Below, one piece after another: positions 46,054 to 58,070 of a DNA stretch of 64,000 bases; the stretch's first letter is position 1, and every line of letters begins with the position of its first letter. The position numbers were made by a program, and so were the translations under genes. This DNA comes from Pantoea eucrina (GTDB taxonomy: Bacteria > Pseudomonadota > Gammaproteobacteria > Enterobacterales > Enterobacteriaceae). The stretch lies in contig NZ_MIPP01000015.1 in assembly GCF_002095385.1 (NCBI RefSeq), positions 1 to 64,000 of the forward strand. The letters run 5' to 3'. The notes under the pieces are model-generated. The model ran no database searches and was not told the DNA's origin. It saw only the letters and a list, made by a program, of their open reading frames with translations.

Positions 46054-49000
46054 TTAGCTATTTTGCGTTTCCAGCCCCTGCTCGCTTTGCGCCGTTTTTA
46101 CCGGTGCCGGATCGGCGGAAAAACCACGCAGGCCCACTACGTGCACATGCTCCGTATTGTTAAATACTTTACGAACCAGTTTATAAGTGGTGCCTTTTTC
46201 CGGACTGATATTTTCCGGCGCGGCGATCACCAGCTGCATCTCCAGACGCTCGCAGAGTTCAAACAGCGTCGCGATTGAACGGGCATCCAGACGCGCCGCT
46301 TCATCAAGGAACAGCAGACGGCACGGTGAGATATCTTTGCCGCGCAGACGACGCGACTCCTCTTCCCAGCTCTGCACCACCATCACCAGAATTGACATCC
46401 CGGTACCAATCGCCTCGCCGGTTGAGAGCGCCCCGCTTTCCGCGCGCAGCCATCCGTCGGAGCCGCGATTTACTTCAACTTCCATTTCCAGATAGTTGCG
46501 GTAATCCAGCAGCTCCTCACCGATGGTCTGCGGCGTACGCTGGCCCATATCAATCTGCGGGTTAAGACGCTGATAAAGTTTGGCCAGCGCTTCCGAGAAT
46601 GTCAGCCGGTTACTGGTAAAGAGATCCTGATGCTGTTCGTGCTCTTCGGAGAGCGTATCCAGCAGCGTGGCGTGTGTCTCACGCACGTTGACGTTAAGCC
46701 GTACGCTCTTCACCTGACCAAAACTCACCGTCTGCAGCCCCTGGTTCAGCTGCCGGATGCGGTTCTGTTCGCGCTGAATAGTCTTGCGAATAATATTGGC
46801 CGCACTGCGTGAGCTGATCGCCAGCGTCTGCTCACGCGCCGTCAGCTCTTCAGTCAGACGGTTCAGCTCAATCTCCATCTGCTCAATCGCCTCGACCGGA
46901 TCGTCAGTGCGGATAATATCCTGACGGATACGCTCGCGCAGATGCTGATAAACGGCGATAAAGAACTGAATTTTACGCTCCGGACGCTTGGGATCTTCCG
47001 ACATGCGCAGAACATCACGCAGATGTTCATTATCCGCCACCGCAAGACGCAGCGCGCCCAGGGCTTTATCGGACATTGAGCGCAGCTCGTCACCGCTCAT
47101 ATAGGCCAGCTCGCGCCGGTGCAGCCGTCGTTCCACGCCGTTGTCTTTCACCAGACGCAGTACGGAGCACCAGCCCGCCTTGGCACTGACCACCTGCTCA
47201 CGCAGGATGCGATAATCGCGCTCCAGCTTACGCAGCTTTTTCTGCAGGCTGTCCATTTCTGCTTCGCAGAACGTCAGCTGTTTCTCCAGCTGGTTACGCC
47301 GCGCCCGGTTATGGCTGAGCGCGGTATAAAGTTCATCGCGCCGGATACGCGCCCGCTCTTCCGCGCTGGCATCGGCGTGAACGCCGATATCCTGCATCTC
47401 CTGCTGCAGCTCTTTCAGCATGTCGCGTTTGGCATCGTGCGAACTGCGCAGCGAGGCCAGCACCTGCGAGTACTGCGTCAGCTGCGCCTGATGTTCACGC
47501 AGGCGTTCACGGGCGCGGCTGCGCTCGCCTTCAGCCTGCTCCAGGCGCTGCCGTAGCTTATCAGAGAGATCGCTGTTACCGGTCAGCATCCCGGCTGAAT
47601 CGCCATAGCTGAAGTGGGCGCGGCGCTGTACCACCTCCGTCAGCGCAAATGCCTGCTGGCGCGCGCTGAGCTGCTGCGCCTGCGCCTGCTGGTAGTCGCG
47701 CTGCAGCTGATCGTGCTGCTGCGGATCGTTCTGCAGCACCGCCACCAGCGACTCCAGCTTGCTGAGTTTGCTGCCGTGCTGGTGCAGGAAGCGCGCCGCC
47801 TCCTGCGCCTCTTCCACCCGCTCACGGATCTCTTCGCAGCGATCCGGCAGGGTGTCATCCAGCAGCAGGTTAACGCGAGGCAGCAGGCGGTTAAGCTGGG
47901 CGACGCCGTCGCGCGCCTGTTCAAACTGCGCACGCTGCTGCTGATTATTACTCTCATGCTGCGCCAGCCCGCGCTCCAGCTCACTGCGCCGGCCGTTAAG
48001 CTGACGGATTTGCGCTTCCGGATCCTCATCAAACGCCACCGCCAGATGGCTGCCGATAAAGCGGCTGAAAGACTGATGCAGACGCTGCGTTTTCTGTACG
48101 TCAAATGAGAGCGTCGCGTAGCGTTCTGCCAGCCTGTCGCGTTCAATGCCCAGCAGCTCAAGCTGATTTTCACGTGCGGCGCGGCCAAACAGCGGCACCT
48201 TAGGAAAACGCGAATAGCGCCACTGACGCTCTGCGACTTTGACCACGACAGCTTTATCCAGCTCATCTACGCTGAAGACGCTGTCATCAAAGGATTGTGG
48301 ATCGCCCTCAATCAGATAGAGATCTTCCGGGCACTCTTCCAGCCCTTCGAGCTGTTCGCGTATCAGCGCCAGATCCGGCACCACGATGGCGTGGCGCGAA
48401 GGTCCATAGAGCGCAGAAAAATAGGGGGCATCGTCCAGCGTGACATCATCATAAATTTCGGAGAGCAGCACGCCGCCAAAGCGCTCTGCCAGCTGCGTGA
48501 GGCGCGCATCTTCTGCGCCGCCTGGCTGGCTGAGGCGTTCAATCTGCTGCTCAACGTCGCGTTTACGCGCCGCAATTTCATCTCGCTCTACGGTGGTTTC
48601 ACGCTCGCGCTCCAGCAGCTGTTGCATAAAGGCGGTCACCTGCTGACTGCTGCTCAGCTGCTCACCTGTCTGTTCGCTAAGCTGCGTCAGAATCTCCTGA
48701 GCGGCCAGCCAGTGCGGGGCGCGTGCCGTCAGCGTTGCGATACGTTCGCGCAGCTGTTCCAGCTCCTGACGCATCTGCATGCGCTGCTCACCGGCATCGG
48801 CAACGCTGGCGCTGAGCTGCTCAATCTGCGCTTCCAGCTCGCGCTGCAGCCCTTCCAGCGCGTCTGCTTCATAGTGCTGGCCCTGACGTTTGCAGAACTC
48901 TGCCAGCAGGCGTTCAGCCTCATGCTGCTCGCGCAGGCGACCTTCTGATTCGTTAAGACGCAGCCGCAGTGACGCCAGCTGATCGGCATAATGACGCTGA

Positions 49001-50520
49001 TTCGCGGCGTCGCGCAGCAGCTGGCGACCCACCTGCCAGGCGTCCTGACGGCTGACCTCACCGGCAATGCTGGTTACCAGCGCCAGCGCCTGCTCAAACT
49101 GGCTGTGTGCGGCTTCCGCCATACTCAGTTTCTGCTCCAGCCGCAGCAGCTGGCTGGTCGCCTCTTCGTCGCGTGCCTGGAACGTCTCCAGCCAGTCAGC
49201 GGCGTTATCAATCGTCAGGTCCGGCAGCTGGCAGCGCGTACGGGCTTTCTCCAGTGCCTGCAGCGCCTGCTGATACTGAATAGAGCGCGTCTGCTGAACA
49301 TCCAGCGCCTGCTGGAAATCGGCCAGCTGACTTTTCAGCTCATCCACTTCAATTTCAGCGGCTTCGGCGCGCGCCTCATTCTCTTCCTGGATCTCACGCG
49401 CTTCAGCTACAACCTCATTCTGCTCTTCCAGCCGGTAGCTCAGCTCTTCAAGATCGGCATCATAACGCGCGATTTTCTCCTGCTGGCGCATTGCGGTCTG
49501 CACCAGATTAAGATGATCGCTGGCCGCCTGATAATCGATCTCCAGATCGCTTTCAGCGGCGCTATGCTCAGCCAGCTCACGCGCCATTTCCACGTGACGA
49601 TACTGCTCCGACACCAGCTGGTTGCGGCTGCTGAACAGCTCATTGCGCAGCTGAAGCGCCCCGTCCAGATGTACCCGCCGTTCGTTCGCATGACGCATAT
49701 AGTCAGCTGAGACGTAGCTGGTCGCCTCAGAGATCAGATGCTTGAACAGATCGCGATCGGACTGCGTCACGCGAATCGCTTCCAGCGTCATGCGGTTCTC
49801 ACGCAGTGCCGCTTCCATATCCTGAAACGCTTTACGCACGCCGCCGTTTTCCGGCAGCAGATAGTCGCGCAGCGAACGGGTGATGGCGCTGGAGATACCG
49901 CCGTAGAGCGACGCCTCAATCAGCCGGTAGAATTTACTGCGATCGCTGGCTGAACGCAGGCGACGCGGCACCACGCCGAGTTCAAACAGCATGGCGTGAT
50001 AGTCAGTAATGGAGCTGTACTGGCGGAACTGCACGCCTTCCTGTGCTTCAACGCGATCTTTAACCTCTGTCAGCGGCAGTACACGCGCCTGACGGCTGTT
50101 AAGGATCTCGGTCAGCATGTCAGTGGGCAGCGCATCCGCGGGCAGGCCATGAATACTGAACGGTTTAATATCCACTTTCTTATCGCGCCCGGCCACCTGC
50201 TGCAGACGCACCCCGACCACAACGCGCTGATGGCGTGAGTTGACGACATCCAGCACTGAATAGCAGACGCCAGCGCGCAGTTTACCGTGCAGACCCTTAT
50301 CGCGGGAGCCTGACGTGGCGCCTGCTTCCGTGGTATTACGGAAGTGCAGCAGGGTTAAATCGGGGATCATCGCCGTAACAAACGCGGCCATGGTGGTGGA
50401 TTTACCGGCACCGTTACCGCCTGAAAGCGTGGTAACCAGTTCATCGAGATCAAAGGTGCGGGCAAAAAAGCCATTCCAGTTGATCAGTGTCAGCGAACGA
50501 AACTTACCGCGTTCAATCAT
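46054..50520 (-). CDS. mukB: Chromosome condensin MukB
   Basis: The 1488-residue SMC-like ATPase of the MukBEF condensin (E. coli 1486) organises and segregates the chromosome. The head carries Walker [16 protein letters not shown] (about 33-47). Long coiled coils follow, with a hinge near residues 650-800 ([13 protein letters not shown]-type region). The C-terminal head has the signature [21 protein letters not shown] and Walker [13 protein letters not shown]. The start overlaps the mukE stop by four bases. MatP, encoded in this window, excludes MukBEF from the Ter region. Confidence 0.97.
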   Translation of the reverse strand: MIERGKFRSLTLINWNGFFARTFDLDELVTTLSGGNGAGKSTTMAAFVTAMIPDLTLLHFRNTTEAGATSGSRDKGLHGKLRAGVCYSVLDVVNSRHQRVVVGVRLQQVAGRDKKVDIKPFSIHGLPADALPTDMLTEILNSRQARVLPLTEVKDRVEAQEGVQFRQYSSITDYHAMLFELGVVPRRLRSASDRSKFYRLIEASLYGGISSAITRSLRDYLLPENGGVRKAFQDMEAALRENRMTLEAIRVTQSDRDLFKHLISEATSYVSADYMRHANERRVHLDGALQLRNELFSSRNQLVSEQYRHVEMARELAEHSAAESDLEIDYQAASDHLNLVQTAMRQQEKIARYDADLEELSYRLEEQNEVVAEAREIQEENEARAEAAEIEVDELKSQLADFQQALDVQQTRSIQYQQALQALEKARTRCQLPDLTIDNAADWLETFQARDEEATSQLLRLEQKLSMAEAAHSQFEQALALVTSIAGEVSRQDAWQVGRQLLRDAANQRHYADQLASLRLRLNESEGRLREQHEAERLLAEFCKRQGQHYEADALEGLQRELEAQIEQLSASVADAGEQRMQMRQELEQLRERIATLTARAPHWLAAQEILTQLSEQTGEQLSSSQQVTAFMQQLLERERETTVERDEIAARKRDVEQQIERLSQPGGAEDARLTQLAERFGGVLLSEIYDDVTLDDAPYFSALYGPSRHAIVVPDLALIREQLEGLEECPEDLYLIEGDPQSFDDSVFSVDELDKAVVVKVAERQWRYSRFPKVPLFGRAARENQLELLGIERDRLAERYATLSFDVQKTQRLHQSFSRFIGSHLAVAFDEDPEAQIRQLNGRRSELERGLAQHESNNQQQRAQFEQARDGVAQLNRLLPRVNLLLDDTLPDRCEEIRERVEEAQEAARFLHQHGSKLSKLESLVAVLQNDPQQHDQLQRDYQQAQAQQLSARQQAFALTEVVQRRAHFSYGDSAGMLTGNSDLSDKLRQRLEQAEGERSRARERLREHQAQLTQYSQVLASLRSSHDAKRDMLKELQQEMQDIGVHADASAEERARIRRDELYTALSHNRARRNQLEKQLTFCEAEMDSLQKKLRKLERDYRILREQVVSAKAGWCSVLRLVKDNGVERRLHRRELAYMSGDELRSMSDKALGALRLAVADNEHLRDVLRMSEDPKRPERKIQFFIAVYQHLRERIRQDIIRTDDPVEAIEQMEIELNRLTEELTAREQTLAISSRSAANIIRKTIQREQNRIRQLNQGLQTVSFGQVKSVRLNVNVRETHATLLDTLSEEHEQHQDLFTSNRLTFSEALAKLYQRLNPQIDMGQRTPQTIGEELLDYRNYLEMEVEVNRGSDGWLRAESGALSTGEAIGTGMSILVMVVQSWEEESRRLRGKDISPCRLLFLDEAARLDARSIATLFELCERLEMQLVIAAPENISPEKGTTYKLVRKVFNNTEHVHVVGLRGFSADPAPVKTAQSEQGLETQNS

Positions 50521-51257
50521 ACCTGCTTCTCCTCCGCGTTATCAGTCGCATCACTGCTCTCCGCATGTTCACTCTCCTGCTCCGCCTCATCGGCTGTTGC
50601 AGAAACGGCAGCCTCTTCGGGTGTCATCGCTTCACCCACGCGGATCAGACGCAGCTGCGCCTCACGCGGATCGTCGCCGCTGCGCACGTCAGCACCAAAG
50701 CGAAAGACTGATTCCATAATGCGAAATTTGCTGCTGTCATTACCCATAAACCACACCATTCCCAGGCGACGCAGACGGCTCAGTGAGGCGCGCATCTTCT
50801 CCTGCAGGCGGGTGCGATCGAGATCGGAACCGGTTGAGCGCTGATTGACCAGCTTAAGCAGCTTGTGTTCATCCGCCAGCGACAGCAGCTCATCATAGAG
50901 CTCCTGCTGGGTAAAAATACCCTCGTTTGCCAGACGCTCCGGGCTCAGATAGAGGTAGCAGAGAATTTTGCCTACCATCATATCCAGCTCAGAGAGCACC
51001 GAGCGTGGGATCAGCGTGGTTGAGCGCGGCCGCAGGTAGAAAAAGCCTTCTGGCGCGCGGATCAGCTCCACGTTATAGCGGGCATAAAACTCTTCAAGAT
51101 AGGTTTGGTAGTCCATCAGAAAAGCGTGATTGTCCAGCTCTTCGATACCGATATGCCGGCCCGCGCGCAGCTGACTGTCGAGCGCCGGAAAAAGGGGATT
51201 GGCCAGCGCCAGTGCCAGTTTAACCGGCATCACTTGTTCAATATTTGTCGATGACAT
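50517..51257 (-). CDS. mukE: Condensin subunit MukE
   Basis: The 246-residue winged-helix protein bridges MukF and the MukB heads. The start [27 protein letters not shown] and the stretch [38 protein letters not shown] are essentially those of E. coli MukE (234). The acidic C terminus ([21 protein letters not shown]) is somewhat longer and variable. The chosen ATG at 51257 overlaps the mukF end by 20 bases, the usual coupled arrangement. Confidence 0.96.
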   Translation of the reverse strand: MSSTNIEQVMPVKLALALANPLFPALDSQLRAGRHIGIEELDNHAFLMDYQTYLEEFYARYNVELIRAPEGFFYLRPRSTTLIPRSVLSELDMMVGKILCYLYLSPERLANEGIFTQQELYDELLSLADEHKLLKLVNQRSTGSDLDRTRLQEKMRASLSRLRRLGMVWFMGNDSSKFRIMESVFRFGADVRSGDDPREAQLRLIRVGEAMTPEEAAVSATADEAEQESEHAESSDATDNAEEKQV

Positions 51258-52560
51258 GCGCCTGCACCTTGGCTCCGTAATCATTAATGGTCTGCCATTC
51301 TGCTGGCAAACCGGCTAAATCTGCTTCAGCAACGCCCAGCCGCACCGCCTGATCGATCACGATACGCGCCAGATCGAAATGGCGCGCGCGCGGATATTGC
51401 GCCAGGTATTCGCGCATGACGGTGGCAAGGTGCAGCGGTTTTTGCTCGCGACGATACACAGCCAGCGCCTCTTCAATCATGGCGGCCAGCTGCTCGCGGA
51501 TCTCGTTAAACTCTTCATACTCCATTTCCGGCGGAAGCTCGCCCATGACCTCATCGTTACGCAGCGTCATCTCTTCATCGCGCATATCGAGCAGGCGGTC
51601 AGCGCTGGCGTAAGTCAGCATCCACGGCTGATCAAAATAGTTCTGTACCGATTGACGCAGCCGCTGTGCAAAGACCCGGTTCTTATCCATATCAATCGCG
51701 GTACGGATAAACTTGTGTACGTGACGGTCATAGCCGATCCACAGATCAATCGCCTGCTGGCCCCAGCTGATAATGCGATCGAGTTTGTTCTGCAGGTCAT
51801 AAACCAGTTTGTCGACGAAACCGAGATCGGGACTGCTTAGCGTGGCATCCTGGATGCGCAACAGGTTTGCCTGCAGCTTATCGCCCGCCGCTTCCAGCGT
51901 ATCCTGCAGTTCACGCAGCGTGCCGGAGGTCTCAGAGAGCAGCAGTTCACAGCTGGAGATCGCGGCGCGCCAGTCTTTGTTGAGCAGCGCGGCGATATCA
52001 TTTTTTACCGTCTGCTGCTGCTCATCCATCAGGCGCTGCGTCATATCGATGCTGTCAAAAATCTCAGCAACCGAATATTTCAGCGGAGCAAATACGTTGC
52101 GGTGCCAGTGAAACTCATCGCCATCTTCTTCAGCGGCGTCAGCAGCGCGCTTCAGCTCCTGACCCACAATTGAGAGCTGCATTGAGAGGCGCAGCGTGGA
52201 GAATTCGCGCTGGCGGATATAGTAGTCGGTGATGCCAATTCCCAGCGGCGTCAGGCGGTAGATAGCGTGCCCTTCAGACACCTCGCTGGTAAACCGGTTA
52301 AGCAGTCGCTGCCGAACCAGGTCGTTAATCGCATTGTTCGCACGCACCTGCACGGTTTCATGCGTCTGTTCAAACGCTTTGCTGACGTGACGAAAGGCGT
52401 CGGTCAGCTCACCTTCACTCATTTCACCGTCCATGCGCTCACCGTTAAGGGTGGCGATGGCCAGCAAAAAGGCCAGACGTTCTACCGGCAGCGCAAGCGA
52501 GAAATCGTTTTTGCGTGCCCAGGCCACCAGTTCTGGCACCGTCTGGGAAAAATCGCTCAT
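51238..52560 (-). CDS. mukF: Kleisin subunit MukF
   Basis: The 440-residue kleisin links the MukB heads. An N-terminal winged-helix dimerisation domain (about 1-115) begins [33 protein letters not shown] helical middle region (about 120-325) contains the four-helix bundle that contacts the MukB neck, then a MukE-binding linker, and a C-terminal winged helix ending HVIDKY binds the MukB head. Length is the same as E. coli MukF. It begins 11 bases after cmoM. Confidence 0.97.
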   Translation of the reverse strand: MSDFSQTVPELVAWARKNDFSLALPVERLAFLLAIATLNGERMDGEMSEGELTDAFRHVSKAFEQTHETVQVRANNAINDLVRQRLLNRFTSEVSEGHAIYRLTPLGIGITDYYIRQREFSTLRLSMQLSIVGQELKRAADAAEEDGDEFHWHRNVFAPLKYSVAEIFDSIDMTQRLMDEQQQTVKNDIAALLNKDWRAAISSCELLLSETSGTLRELQDTLEAAGDKLQANLLRIQDATLSSPDLGFVDKLVYDLQNKLDRIISWGQQAIDLWIGYDRHVHKFIRTAIDMDKNRVFAQRLRQSVQNYFDQPWMLTYASADRLLDMRDEEMTLRNDEVMGELPPEMEYEEFNEIREQLAAMIEEALAVYRREQKPLHLATVMREYLAQYPRARHFDLARIVIDQAVRLGVAEADLAGLPAEWQTINDYGAKVQAHVIDKY

Positions 52561-52571
52561 AGTTGATCCTT

Positions 52572-53342
52572 TTACCTGGGTTTGCGCGCCGTTACATGGA
52601 TATAACGCCCTAAGCTTAAAAAGGGCTCCTGACGACAGTAGCGCCGCTCCATTTCAATAATCTCTTCCACGCTCTTACCTGCACCGGGCTGCGGTTTCAT
52701 GTAATCACTGAACACGCGAACACCGGTGCGCTGCTCAATCACAAAACCGCACTGCGTGAGCCATTGATAGACGTCCTGCGGCTCGCGCGGAAAATCGGGC
52801 GACAGGGTACGCTTTTTGCGTTTGGTCATATTGGCGCGCAGGTAGCCGAAATTACCCAGCGTAAGCGTGCGAAACGTCAGCCCGTGTGCGTTGTAAAACA
52901 TCAGCGACAGCACACCGCCTGGTTTCAGCGTCTGCCACAGCGCCTGCAGCACGGCCAGCGGATCGGCCACCCACTCCAGCACCGCGTGAAACAATACCAG
53001 ATCGACTGGCGTATCCAAATGCTCGCCTACCTGCTGAGCGCTGACTTGCCGGAACTGCATATTGTGGCTGACGCCGGTTTCCCGTGCGTGGTCCGCCGCC
53101 AGTTTCAGCATTTCACCGGAGAGATCGCAGAGCGTGACCTGATGCCCGCGGGCAGCGAGTCCGCTGGAGATTTGCCCCACGCCGCCGCCAGCATCCAGCA
53201 CAGATAGCGGTCCGGCAGGCAGTGACGGCAGCAGCGCCTCCAGCTCATCCCACAGAATGGCCTGACGCACCAGCCCTTTGCGGGTGCCGTAAATGTTTTG
53301 CGAGAATTTATCCGCCAGATCGTCGAAATTACGATCCTGCAT
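52572..53342 (-). CDS. cmoM: tRNA 5-carboxymethoxyuridine methyltransferase CmoM (SmtA)
   Basis: The 256-residue class I methyltransferase methylates cmo5U34 to mcmo5U34 in certain tRNAs. The AdoMet site is [28 protein letters not shown] (about 44-71), and the family start is [24 protein letters not shown]. It is the first gene of the leftward cmoM-mukF-mukE-mukB operon, as in E. coli. A promoter is expected in the 124 bases between it and the divergent elyC, but I could not assign one with confidence. Confidence 0.95.
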   Translation of the reverse strand: MQDRNFDDLADKFSQNIYGTRKGLVRQAILWDELEALLPSLPAGPLSVLDAGGGVGQISSGLAARGHQVTLCDLSGEMLKLAADHARETGVSHNMQFRQVSAQQVGEHLDTPVDLVLFHAVLEWVADPLAVLQALWQTLKPGGVLSLMFYNAHGLTFRTLTLGNFGYLRANMTKRKKRTLSPDFPREPQDVYQWLTQCGFVIEQRTGVRVFSDYMKPQPGAGKSVEEIIEMERRYCRQEPFLSLGRYIHVTARKPR

Positions 53343-53466
53343 GGTGTGCGCTCCGGTTTGCGGCAGTTAACTTGTGCTATTTTGTCACAGGCTCACCAGG
53401 AATGAACCTTTCACGCTGCAGTAACTGTCTGGCTGCTGTTTTTTCAGACAAAAGGAGTAAAAAAGG

Positions 53467-54252
53467 ATGTTATTTGCCTTAAAAAAAGTCATTGGCGGCT
53501 TGCTTCTGCCTTTGCCGCTGCTGTTACTGCTGATGGCAGCCGGACTTTTGCTGCTCTGGCTGACGCGCTGGCAAAAAAGCGCCAAAGTTTTACTCTCCGT
53601 CAGCTGGCTGCTGCTGCTGCTGCTGAGCCTGCAGCCGGTGGCCGACCGCCTGCTGCTGCCGCTGGAAAACCGCTACCCGACGTGGAACGGTACAACGCCG
53701 GTGGCCTGGATTGTGGTGCTGGGCGGCGGTTATACCTGGAACCCGGACTGGGCGCCCGGCTCTAACCTGATTGGTAACAGCCTGCCGCGCGTGACGGAGG
53801 GCGTAAGGCAGTGGCGACGCAACCCGCAGGCCAAAATGATTTTTACCGGTGCGGCGGCAGGCCAGAATCCGCGCAGCAACGCAGCGGTTGCCGCCGACGT
53901 CGCGATGAGCCTTGGCGTACCGCCTAGCGCCATCATTACGCTTGATTCGCCGAAAGATACCGCTGAAGAGGCGCAGGCGGTAAAACAGATGACGGGCAAT
54001 AGCGCATTTCTGCTGGTCACCTCCGCCAATCATCTGCCGCGTGCGATGGCTTTTTTTCACCACGCCGGGCTGGCACCGATCCCCGCGCCGGCAAATCAGA
54101 TGGCGATCGTCTCGCCGCTTAACGGCTGGGAGCGTGCGCTGCCCTCGCCACTCTGGCTGAGCCACAGTGAACGGGCTATCTATGAGACGCTGGGACAGAT
54201 CTGGCAGCACCTGCGCGGTCAGTCGGGCAGCCGTGATGATGCTGCGCCCTGA
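53467..54252 (+). CDS. elyC: ElyC (YcbC), DUF218 envelope biogenesis factor
   Basis: The 261-residue inner-membrane protein has two N-terminal helices (about 9-33 and 40-56) and a periplasmic DUF218 domain with WIVVLGGGYTWNP, KMIFTGAAAGQN and LVTSANHLPRAMAFFHHAG. E. coli ElyC (259) is needed for peptidoglycan precursor (lipid carrier) metabolism at low temperature. AAAAGG precedes the ATG. Convergent kdsB lies 64 bases away, and an imperfect hairpin (GCCAGCGGCG / CGCCTGCTGGC) lies between. Confidence 0.93.
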   Translation: MLFALKKVIGGLLLPLPLLLLLMAAGLLLLWLTRWQKSAKVLLSVSWLLLLLLSLQPVADRLLLPLENRYPTWNGTTPVAWIVVLGGGYTWNPDWAPGSNLIGNSLPRVTEGVRQWRRNPQAKMIFTGAAAGQNPRSNAAVAADVAMSLGVPPSAIITLDSPKDTAEEAQAVKQMTGNSAFLLVTSANHLPRAMAFFHHAGLAPIPAPANQMAIVSPLNGWERALPSPLWLSHSERAIYETLGQIWQHLRGQSGSRDDAAP

Positions 54253-54316
54253 TGTCAGAAAGAGAAAGTGTCAGACAGAGCCAGCGGCGTTGCGCCTGCT
54301 GGCCTGACAAAGAGAG

Positions 54317-55066
54317 TTAACGCTGCATCGCCGCGCGTACGCGCGCCAGATCTTCTGGTGTATCCACGCCCACGCTCGGGATAGTTGTGGCAACCGCCAC
54401 ATGAATTTTTTCGCCATACCAGAGCACGCGCAGCTGCTCCAGTAGCTCAATCTGCTCCAGCGCGCAGGGTTGCCAGGCGACATAGCGGCGAATAAAGCCG
54501 GCGCGGTAGGCATAAATACCGATATGCCTCAGCAGCGTATCTCCCGCCTGCTCGCGCGACTGCGCATAGCGCTCGCGATCCCAGGGAATGGTGGCCCGCG
54601 AGAAATAGAGCGCGTAGCCCTGCCGGTCGGTTACCACTTTAACCGCGTTCGGATTAAACGCCTCATCGGCATCTGCGATCGGCACCGCCAGCGTGGCCAT
54701 GCCAGCCTCTGCCGCGGCGAGATTCTCCGCCACCTGACGCACGATACCGGCCGGGATCATCGGCTCATCGCCCTGCACGTTGACAATGATAGTGTCATCG
54801 TCAAAGTTGCAGGCTTCAATGACTTCAGCCAGCCGCTCGGTGCCGGACTGATGATCGGCCCGCGTCATACAGACTTCACCGCCGGCCGCAGTTACTGCTG
54901 CAGCGACTTCGGGGTGATCGGTTGCGACGATTACGCGATCGGCTCCCGACTCCCGCGCACGCTCCATGACGTGCACGACCATGGGCTTACCGTGGATATC
55001 GACCAGCGGTTTACCCGGCAGACGCGTCGAAGCGTAGCGCGCCGGAATGATAGCAACAAAACTCAT
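54317..55066 (-). CDS. kdsB: CMP-KDO synthetase (3-deoxy-manno-octulosonate cytidylyltransferase)
   Basis: The 249-residue enzyme activates KDO with CTP for lipopolysaccharide inner-core synthesis. The nucleotide-binding start [19 protein letters not shown], the stretch [18 protein letters not shown] and [11 protein letters not shown], and the [11 protein letters not shown] motif match E. coli KdsB (248). It overlaps ycaR by four bases and is the last gene of the leftward ycaI-msbA-lpxK-ycaR-kdsB cluster. Confidence 0.96.
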   Translation of the reverse strand: MSFVAIIPARYASTRLPGKPLVDIHGKPMVVHVMERARESGADRVIVATDHPEVAAAVTAAGGEVCMTRADHQSGTERLAEVIEACNFDDDTIIVNVQGDEPMIPAGIVRQVAENLAAAEAGMATLAVPIADADEAFNPNAVKVVTDRQGYALYFSRATIPWDRERYAQSREQAGDTLLRHIGIYAYRAGFIRRYVAWQPCALEQIELLEQLRVLWYGEKIHVAVATTIPSVGVDTPEDLARVRAAMQR

Positions 55067-55245
55067 GGATGGATCTCTTCAGCCGTCAGCGTTCGCGCCT
55101 CGGTTTCCAGCAGCACCGGAATGCCATCCCGGACCGGGAATGCCAGTCCGTCAGGCTTGCAGATAAGCTCCTGCTGCGCCTTGTTGAAGTAGAGTTTTCC
55201 GTTACAAACCGGACAGGCCACAATCTCAAGTAAACGGTGATCCAT
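55063..55245 (-). CDS. ycaR: Trm112-family zinc-ribbon protein YcaR
   Basis: The 60-residue protein has the Trm112/UPF0434 fold. It starts [20 protein letters not shown], with the first half of a zinc knuckle (CPVC), and contains [13 protein letters not shown]. Only one clear CxxC is present plus a single later Cys (LICKP), so full zinc binding is uncertain. The function in enterobacteria is unknown. It lies between lpxK and kdsB and is coupled to kdsB by a four-base overlap. Confidence 0.92.
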   Translation of the reverse strand: MDHRLLEIVACPVCNGKLYFNKAQQELICKPDGLAFPVRDGIPVLLETEARTLTAEEIHP

Positions 55246-55307
55246 ACTTTTCTCCTTTCAGGATCGGGGTCAGTTAGTCAGCATACCATAGCGGTTGCCA
55301 GACTCTA

Positions 55308-56291
55308 TTACGCGCCGCGGGCCAGTCGGGTGATATCGTCGAGCAGCGGTGCCACTGCCGCACCGGAAAGCTGCGCCTCTACCGGCAGATACCACCAGTT
55401 GTCGCGCGCAAACTTACGGCACTTCACCGCATCTTTCTCCGTCATCAGCAGACATTGTCCGCTCAGCGTCAGGCCGGCAAGCTCCGGCTCGCTGTAAGCG
55501 TGATGATCGGCAAACGCGATTTCCGCTACCGTTTTAATGCCCTGCTGCTGCAGCGTGGTGAAAAAGCGCGGCGGATGGCCAATACCGGCCATCGCCACAA
55601 TATCTGGCAGCGCACTGAGCGCAGCGGTTTCGCCCGATAGCAGGTTAACCGCCCGACCCGGCTGCAGCGTCATGGCAATTTCCGGACTGGTGGCATTGCC
55701 ACCATTAACGATCACTGCATCCACCTGCTGCAGCCGGTGCGCACGCTCCCGCATAGGCCCGGCGGGTAACCACCAGCCGTTGCCAAAGCGGCGCACGCCA
55801 TCCACCACCACAATTTCGCGATCGCGCTGCAGCGCATAATGCTGCAGGCCATCATCCGTGATGATGATGTCCAGCGAATGCGCCGCCAGCAGCGCTTCGA
55901 TAGCCTGACGGCGCCGGGGCGCCACGGCAACCGGTACGCCGGTGCGTTGTGCAATCAGCACGGGTTCATCCCCTGCCTCGGCCGTTGAGGTTTCCCCGGT
56001 TACCAGCAGCGGATAGTGTGCCGCTTTCCCCCCGTAGCCGCGTGACACCACGCCCGGACGCAGCCCGCGCGCCTGCAGCGCTTCTGTCAGCCAGATTACT
56101 ACCGGCGTCTTACCGTTACCGCCTGCCGTCAGGTTACCGACCACCACCACCGGACACGGTGCCCGCCAGCTCTGCTGCCAGCCACGCTGATAGCTCAGGC
56201 GAATCAGCCAGGTGATAGCACCATACAGCAGGCTAAGCGGCCACAGCAGCAGCCACAGCGGCGAGCGCCCGCTCCAGATGCGTTCAATCAT
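55308..56291 (-). CDS. lpxK: Tetraacyldisaccharide 4'-kinase
   Basis: The 327-residue membrane-associated kinase phosphorylates the 4' position of the lipid A precursor. A single N-terminal membrane helix ([19 protein letters not shown]) precedes the P-loop [15 protein letters not shown] (about 51-65). [12 protein letters not shown] contains the catalytic aspartate pair. It overlaps msbA by four bases, as in E. coli, coupling lipid A completion with its export. Confidence 0.96.
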   Translation of the reverse strand: MIERIWSGRSPLWLLLWPLSLLYGAITWLIRLSYQRGWQQSWRAPCPVVVVGNLTAGGNGKTPVVIWLTEALQARGLRPGVVSRGYGGKAAHYPLLVTGETSTAEAGDEPVLIAQRTGVPVAVAPRRRQAIEALLAAHSLDIIITDDGLQHYALQRDREIVVVDGVRRFGNGWWLPAGPMRERAHRLQQVDAVIVNGGNATSPEIAMTLQPGRAVNLLSGETAALSALPDIVAMAGIGHPPRFFTTLQQQGIKTVAEIAFADHHAYSEPELAGLTLSGQCLLMTEKDAVKCRKFARDNWWYLPVEAQLSGAAVAPLLDDITRLARGA

Positions 56292-58036
56292 TGACCGAAC
56301 TGTAACTTATGCAGCTGTGCATAAGCCCCTTTCTCCGCCAGCAGCAGTTCATGCGTACCGCGTTCAACAATACGGCCATCCTCGACCACCACGATCTCAT
56401 CTGCTTTTTCAATGGTAGAGAGACGGTGTGCGATCACCAGCGAGGTCCGGTTTTTCTGCAGCTCATCCAGCGCCGACTGAATGGCGCGTTCTGACTCCGT
56501 ATCCAGCGCAGATGTCGCCTCATCCAGAATCAGAATCGGGCAGTCGCGCAGCAGCGCGCGCGCAATCGCAATACGCTGGCGCTGGCCACCGGAGAGCAGT
56601 ACGCCGTTTTCACCGATAACCGTATCCAGGCCTTTATCCATTTTGTTAATGAAATCCATAGCGTGCGCCATGGTGGCGGCCTGTTCAATCTGTGCCCGGC
56701 TATAGTCACCGTTACGCGCATAAGCGATGTTATTGGCGATGGTGTCATTAAACAGATGCACATTCTGCGATACCAGCGCTACCTGATTACGCAATGAGCG
56801 CAGGGTATATTCACGCAGATCGTGCCCATCCAGCAGAATTTCGCCGGAATCGATATCATAAAAGCGCGTCAGCAGGCTGGCCATGGTCGATTTGCCCGAG
56901 CCGGAGCGGCCGACCAGTGCAACCGTTTTACCCGCCGGCAGCGTCAGGTTAATATCGCGCAACGCCGGGATCTCACGCCCCGGATAGGTAAAGGTCACGT
57001 TGCGAAACTCAACGTCGCCTTTAGCGCGTTCAACCGTGCGCGTGCCGTTATCCACTTCCTGCTCACTGTCGAGGATGGAGAACAGCGTCTGGCAGGCTGC
57101 CATACCGCGCTGAAACTGGGCGTTAACGTTAGTCAGCGATTTCAGCGGACGCATCAGGGCAATCATGGAAGAGAAGACCACGGTAATGGTACCGGCGGTC
57201 AGCGTTTCCATCACGCTGGGGAAGCTGGCGGCATAGAGTACAAACGCCAGCGCCAGCGAGGCGATAAGCTGAATCACCGGATCGGAGATGGAAGAGGCAG
57301 AAACCAGCTTCATCCCCTGCTGACGCATTTTATTGCTGACCTGAGAGAAACGTTCCGCTTCCACTTCCTGACCGCCAAAAATCAGCACTTCTTTGTGCCC
57401 TTTCAGCATCTGTTCTGCGCTGGTGGTGACCTGTCCCATGGTGTTCTGCATGTTTCGGCTGATGTTGCGGAAGCGCTTTGAAACGGTGCGGATAGCGAAC
57501 GAGACCAGCGGTGCCAGCAGGATCAAAATCAGTGAGAGCTGCCAGCTGTAGTAGAACATCATGATAAACAGGCCGATGATCGAGGCGCCCTCGCGCACCA
57601 CGGTTACCAGAGCACTGGATGAGGAGGAGGCCACCTGTTCTGAGTCATAGGTAATACGCGACAGTAGCGTGCCGGTAGACTGCTGATCAAAGAACGCCAC
57701 CGGCATTCCCATCATGTGTCCGAACAGACGACGACGCATATTCATCACCACATTACCTGACACCCAGGAGATGCAGTAGCTGGAGATATAGCTGGTGACG
57801 CCACGTATCAGCATCAGGCCCATGACAGCCAGCGGCATCCACAGCAGAACAGATTTGTCCGCTTTACCGAAACCATCATCCAGTAAAGGTTTCAACAGGG
57901 AGAGCATTAGGGTGTCGCCTGCCGCATTCAGCACCAGTGCCACGGCGGAGACGATAAGGCCAGCCTTATGCGGCGCAATCATTGGCCAGAGCCGGCGGAA
58001 TGTCTGCCAGGTTGAGAGATCTTTGTCTTGATGCAT
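56288..58036 (-). CDS. msbA: Lipid A export ABC transporter MsbA
   Basis: The 582-residue half-transporter flips core-lipid A across the inner membrane as a homodimer. Six membrane helices span about residues 20-320. The ATPase domain has Walker [16 protein letters not shown], signature [15 protein letters not shown], Walker [13 protein letters not shown] and the switch [11 protein letters not shown]. Length equals E. coli MsbA. It follows ycaI by 34 bases and overlaps lpxK. Confidence 0.97.
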   Translation of the reverse strand: MHQDKDLSTWQTFRRLWPMIAPHKAGLIVSAVALVLNAAGDTLMLSLLKPLLDDGFGKADKSVLLWMPLAVMGLMLIRGVTSYISSYCISWVSGNVVMNMRRRLFGHMMGMPVAFFDQQSTGTLLSRITYDSEQVASSSSSALVTVVREGASIIGLFIMMFYYSWQLSLILILLAPLVSFAIRTVSKRFRNISRNMQNTMGQVTTSAEQMLKGHKEVLIFGGQEVEAERFSQVSNKMRQQGMKLVSASSISDPVIQLIASLALAFVLYAASFPSVMETLTAGTITVVFSSMIALMRPLKSLTNVNAQFQRGMAACQTLFSILDSEQEVDNGTRTVERAKGDVEFRNVTFTYPGREIPALRDINLTLPAGKTVALVGRSGSGKSTMASLLTRFYDIDSGEILLDGHDLREYTLRSLRNQVALVSQNVHLFNDTIANNIAYARNGDYSRAQIEQAATMAHAMDFINKMDKGLDTVIGENGVLLSGGQRQRIAIARALLRDCPILILDEATSALDTESERAIQSALDELQKNRTSLVIAHRLSTIEKADEIVVVEDGRIVERGTHELLLAEKGAYAQLHKLQFGQ

Positions 58037-58070
58037 TATTTATTCACGCTGTTTGAAATAGCCGCTCATT

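Noticed and set aside
49738-49953. Long antisense frames throughout mukB
   Set aside because: They mirror the coding strand of MukB and show no independent start signals or domains.
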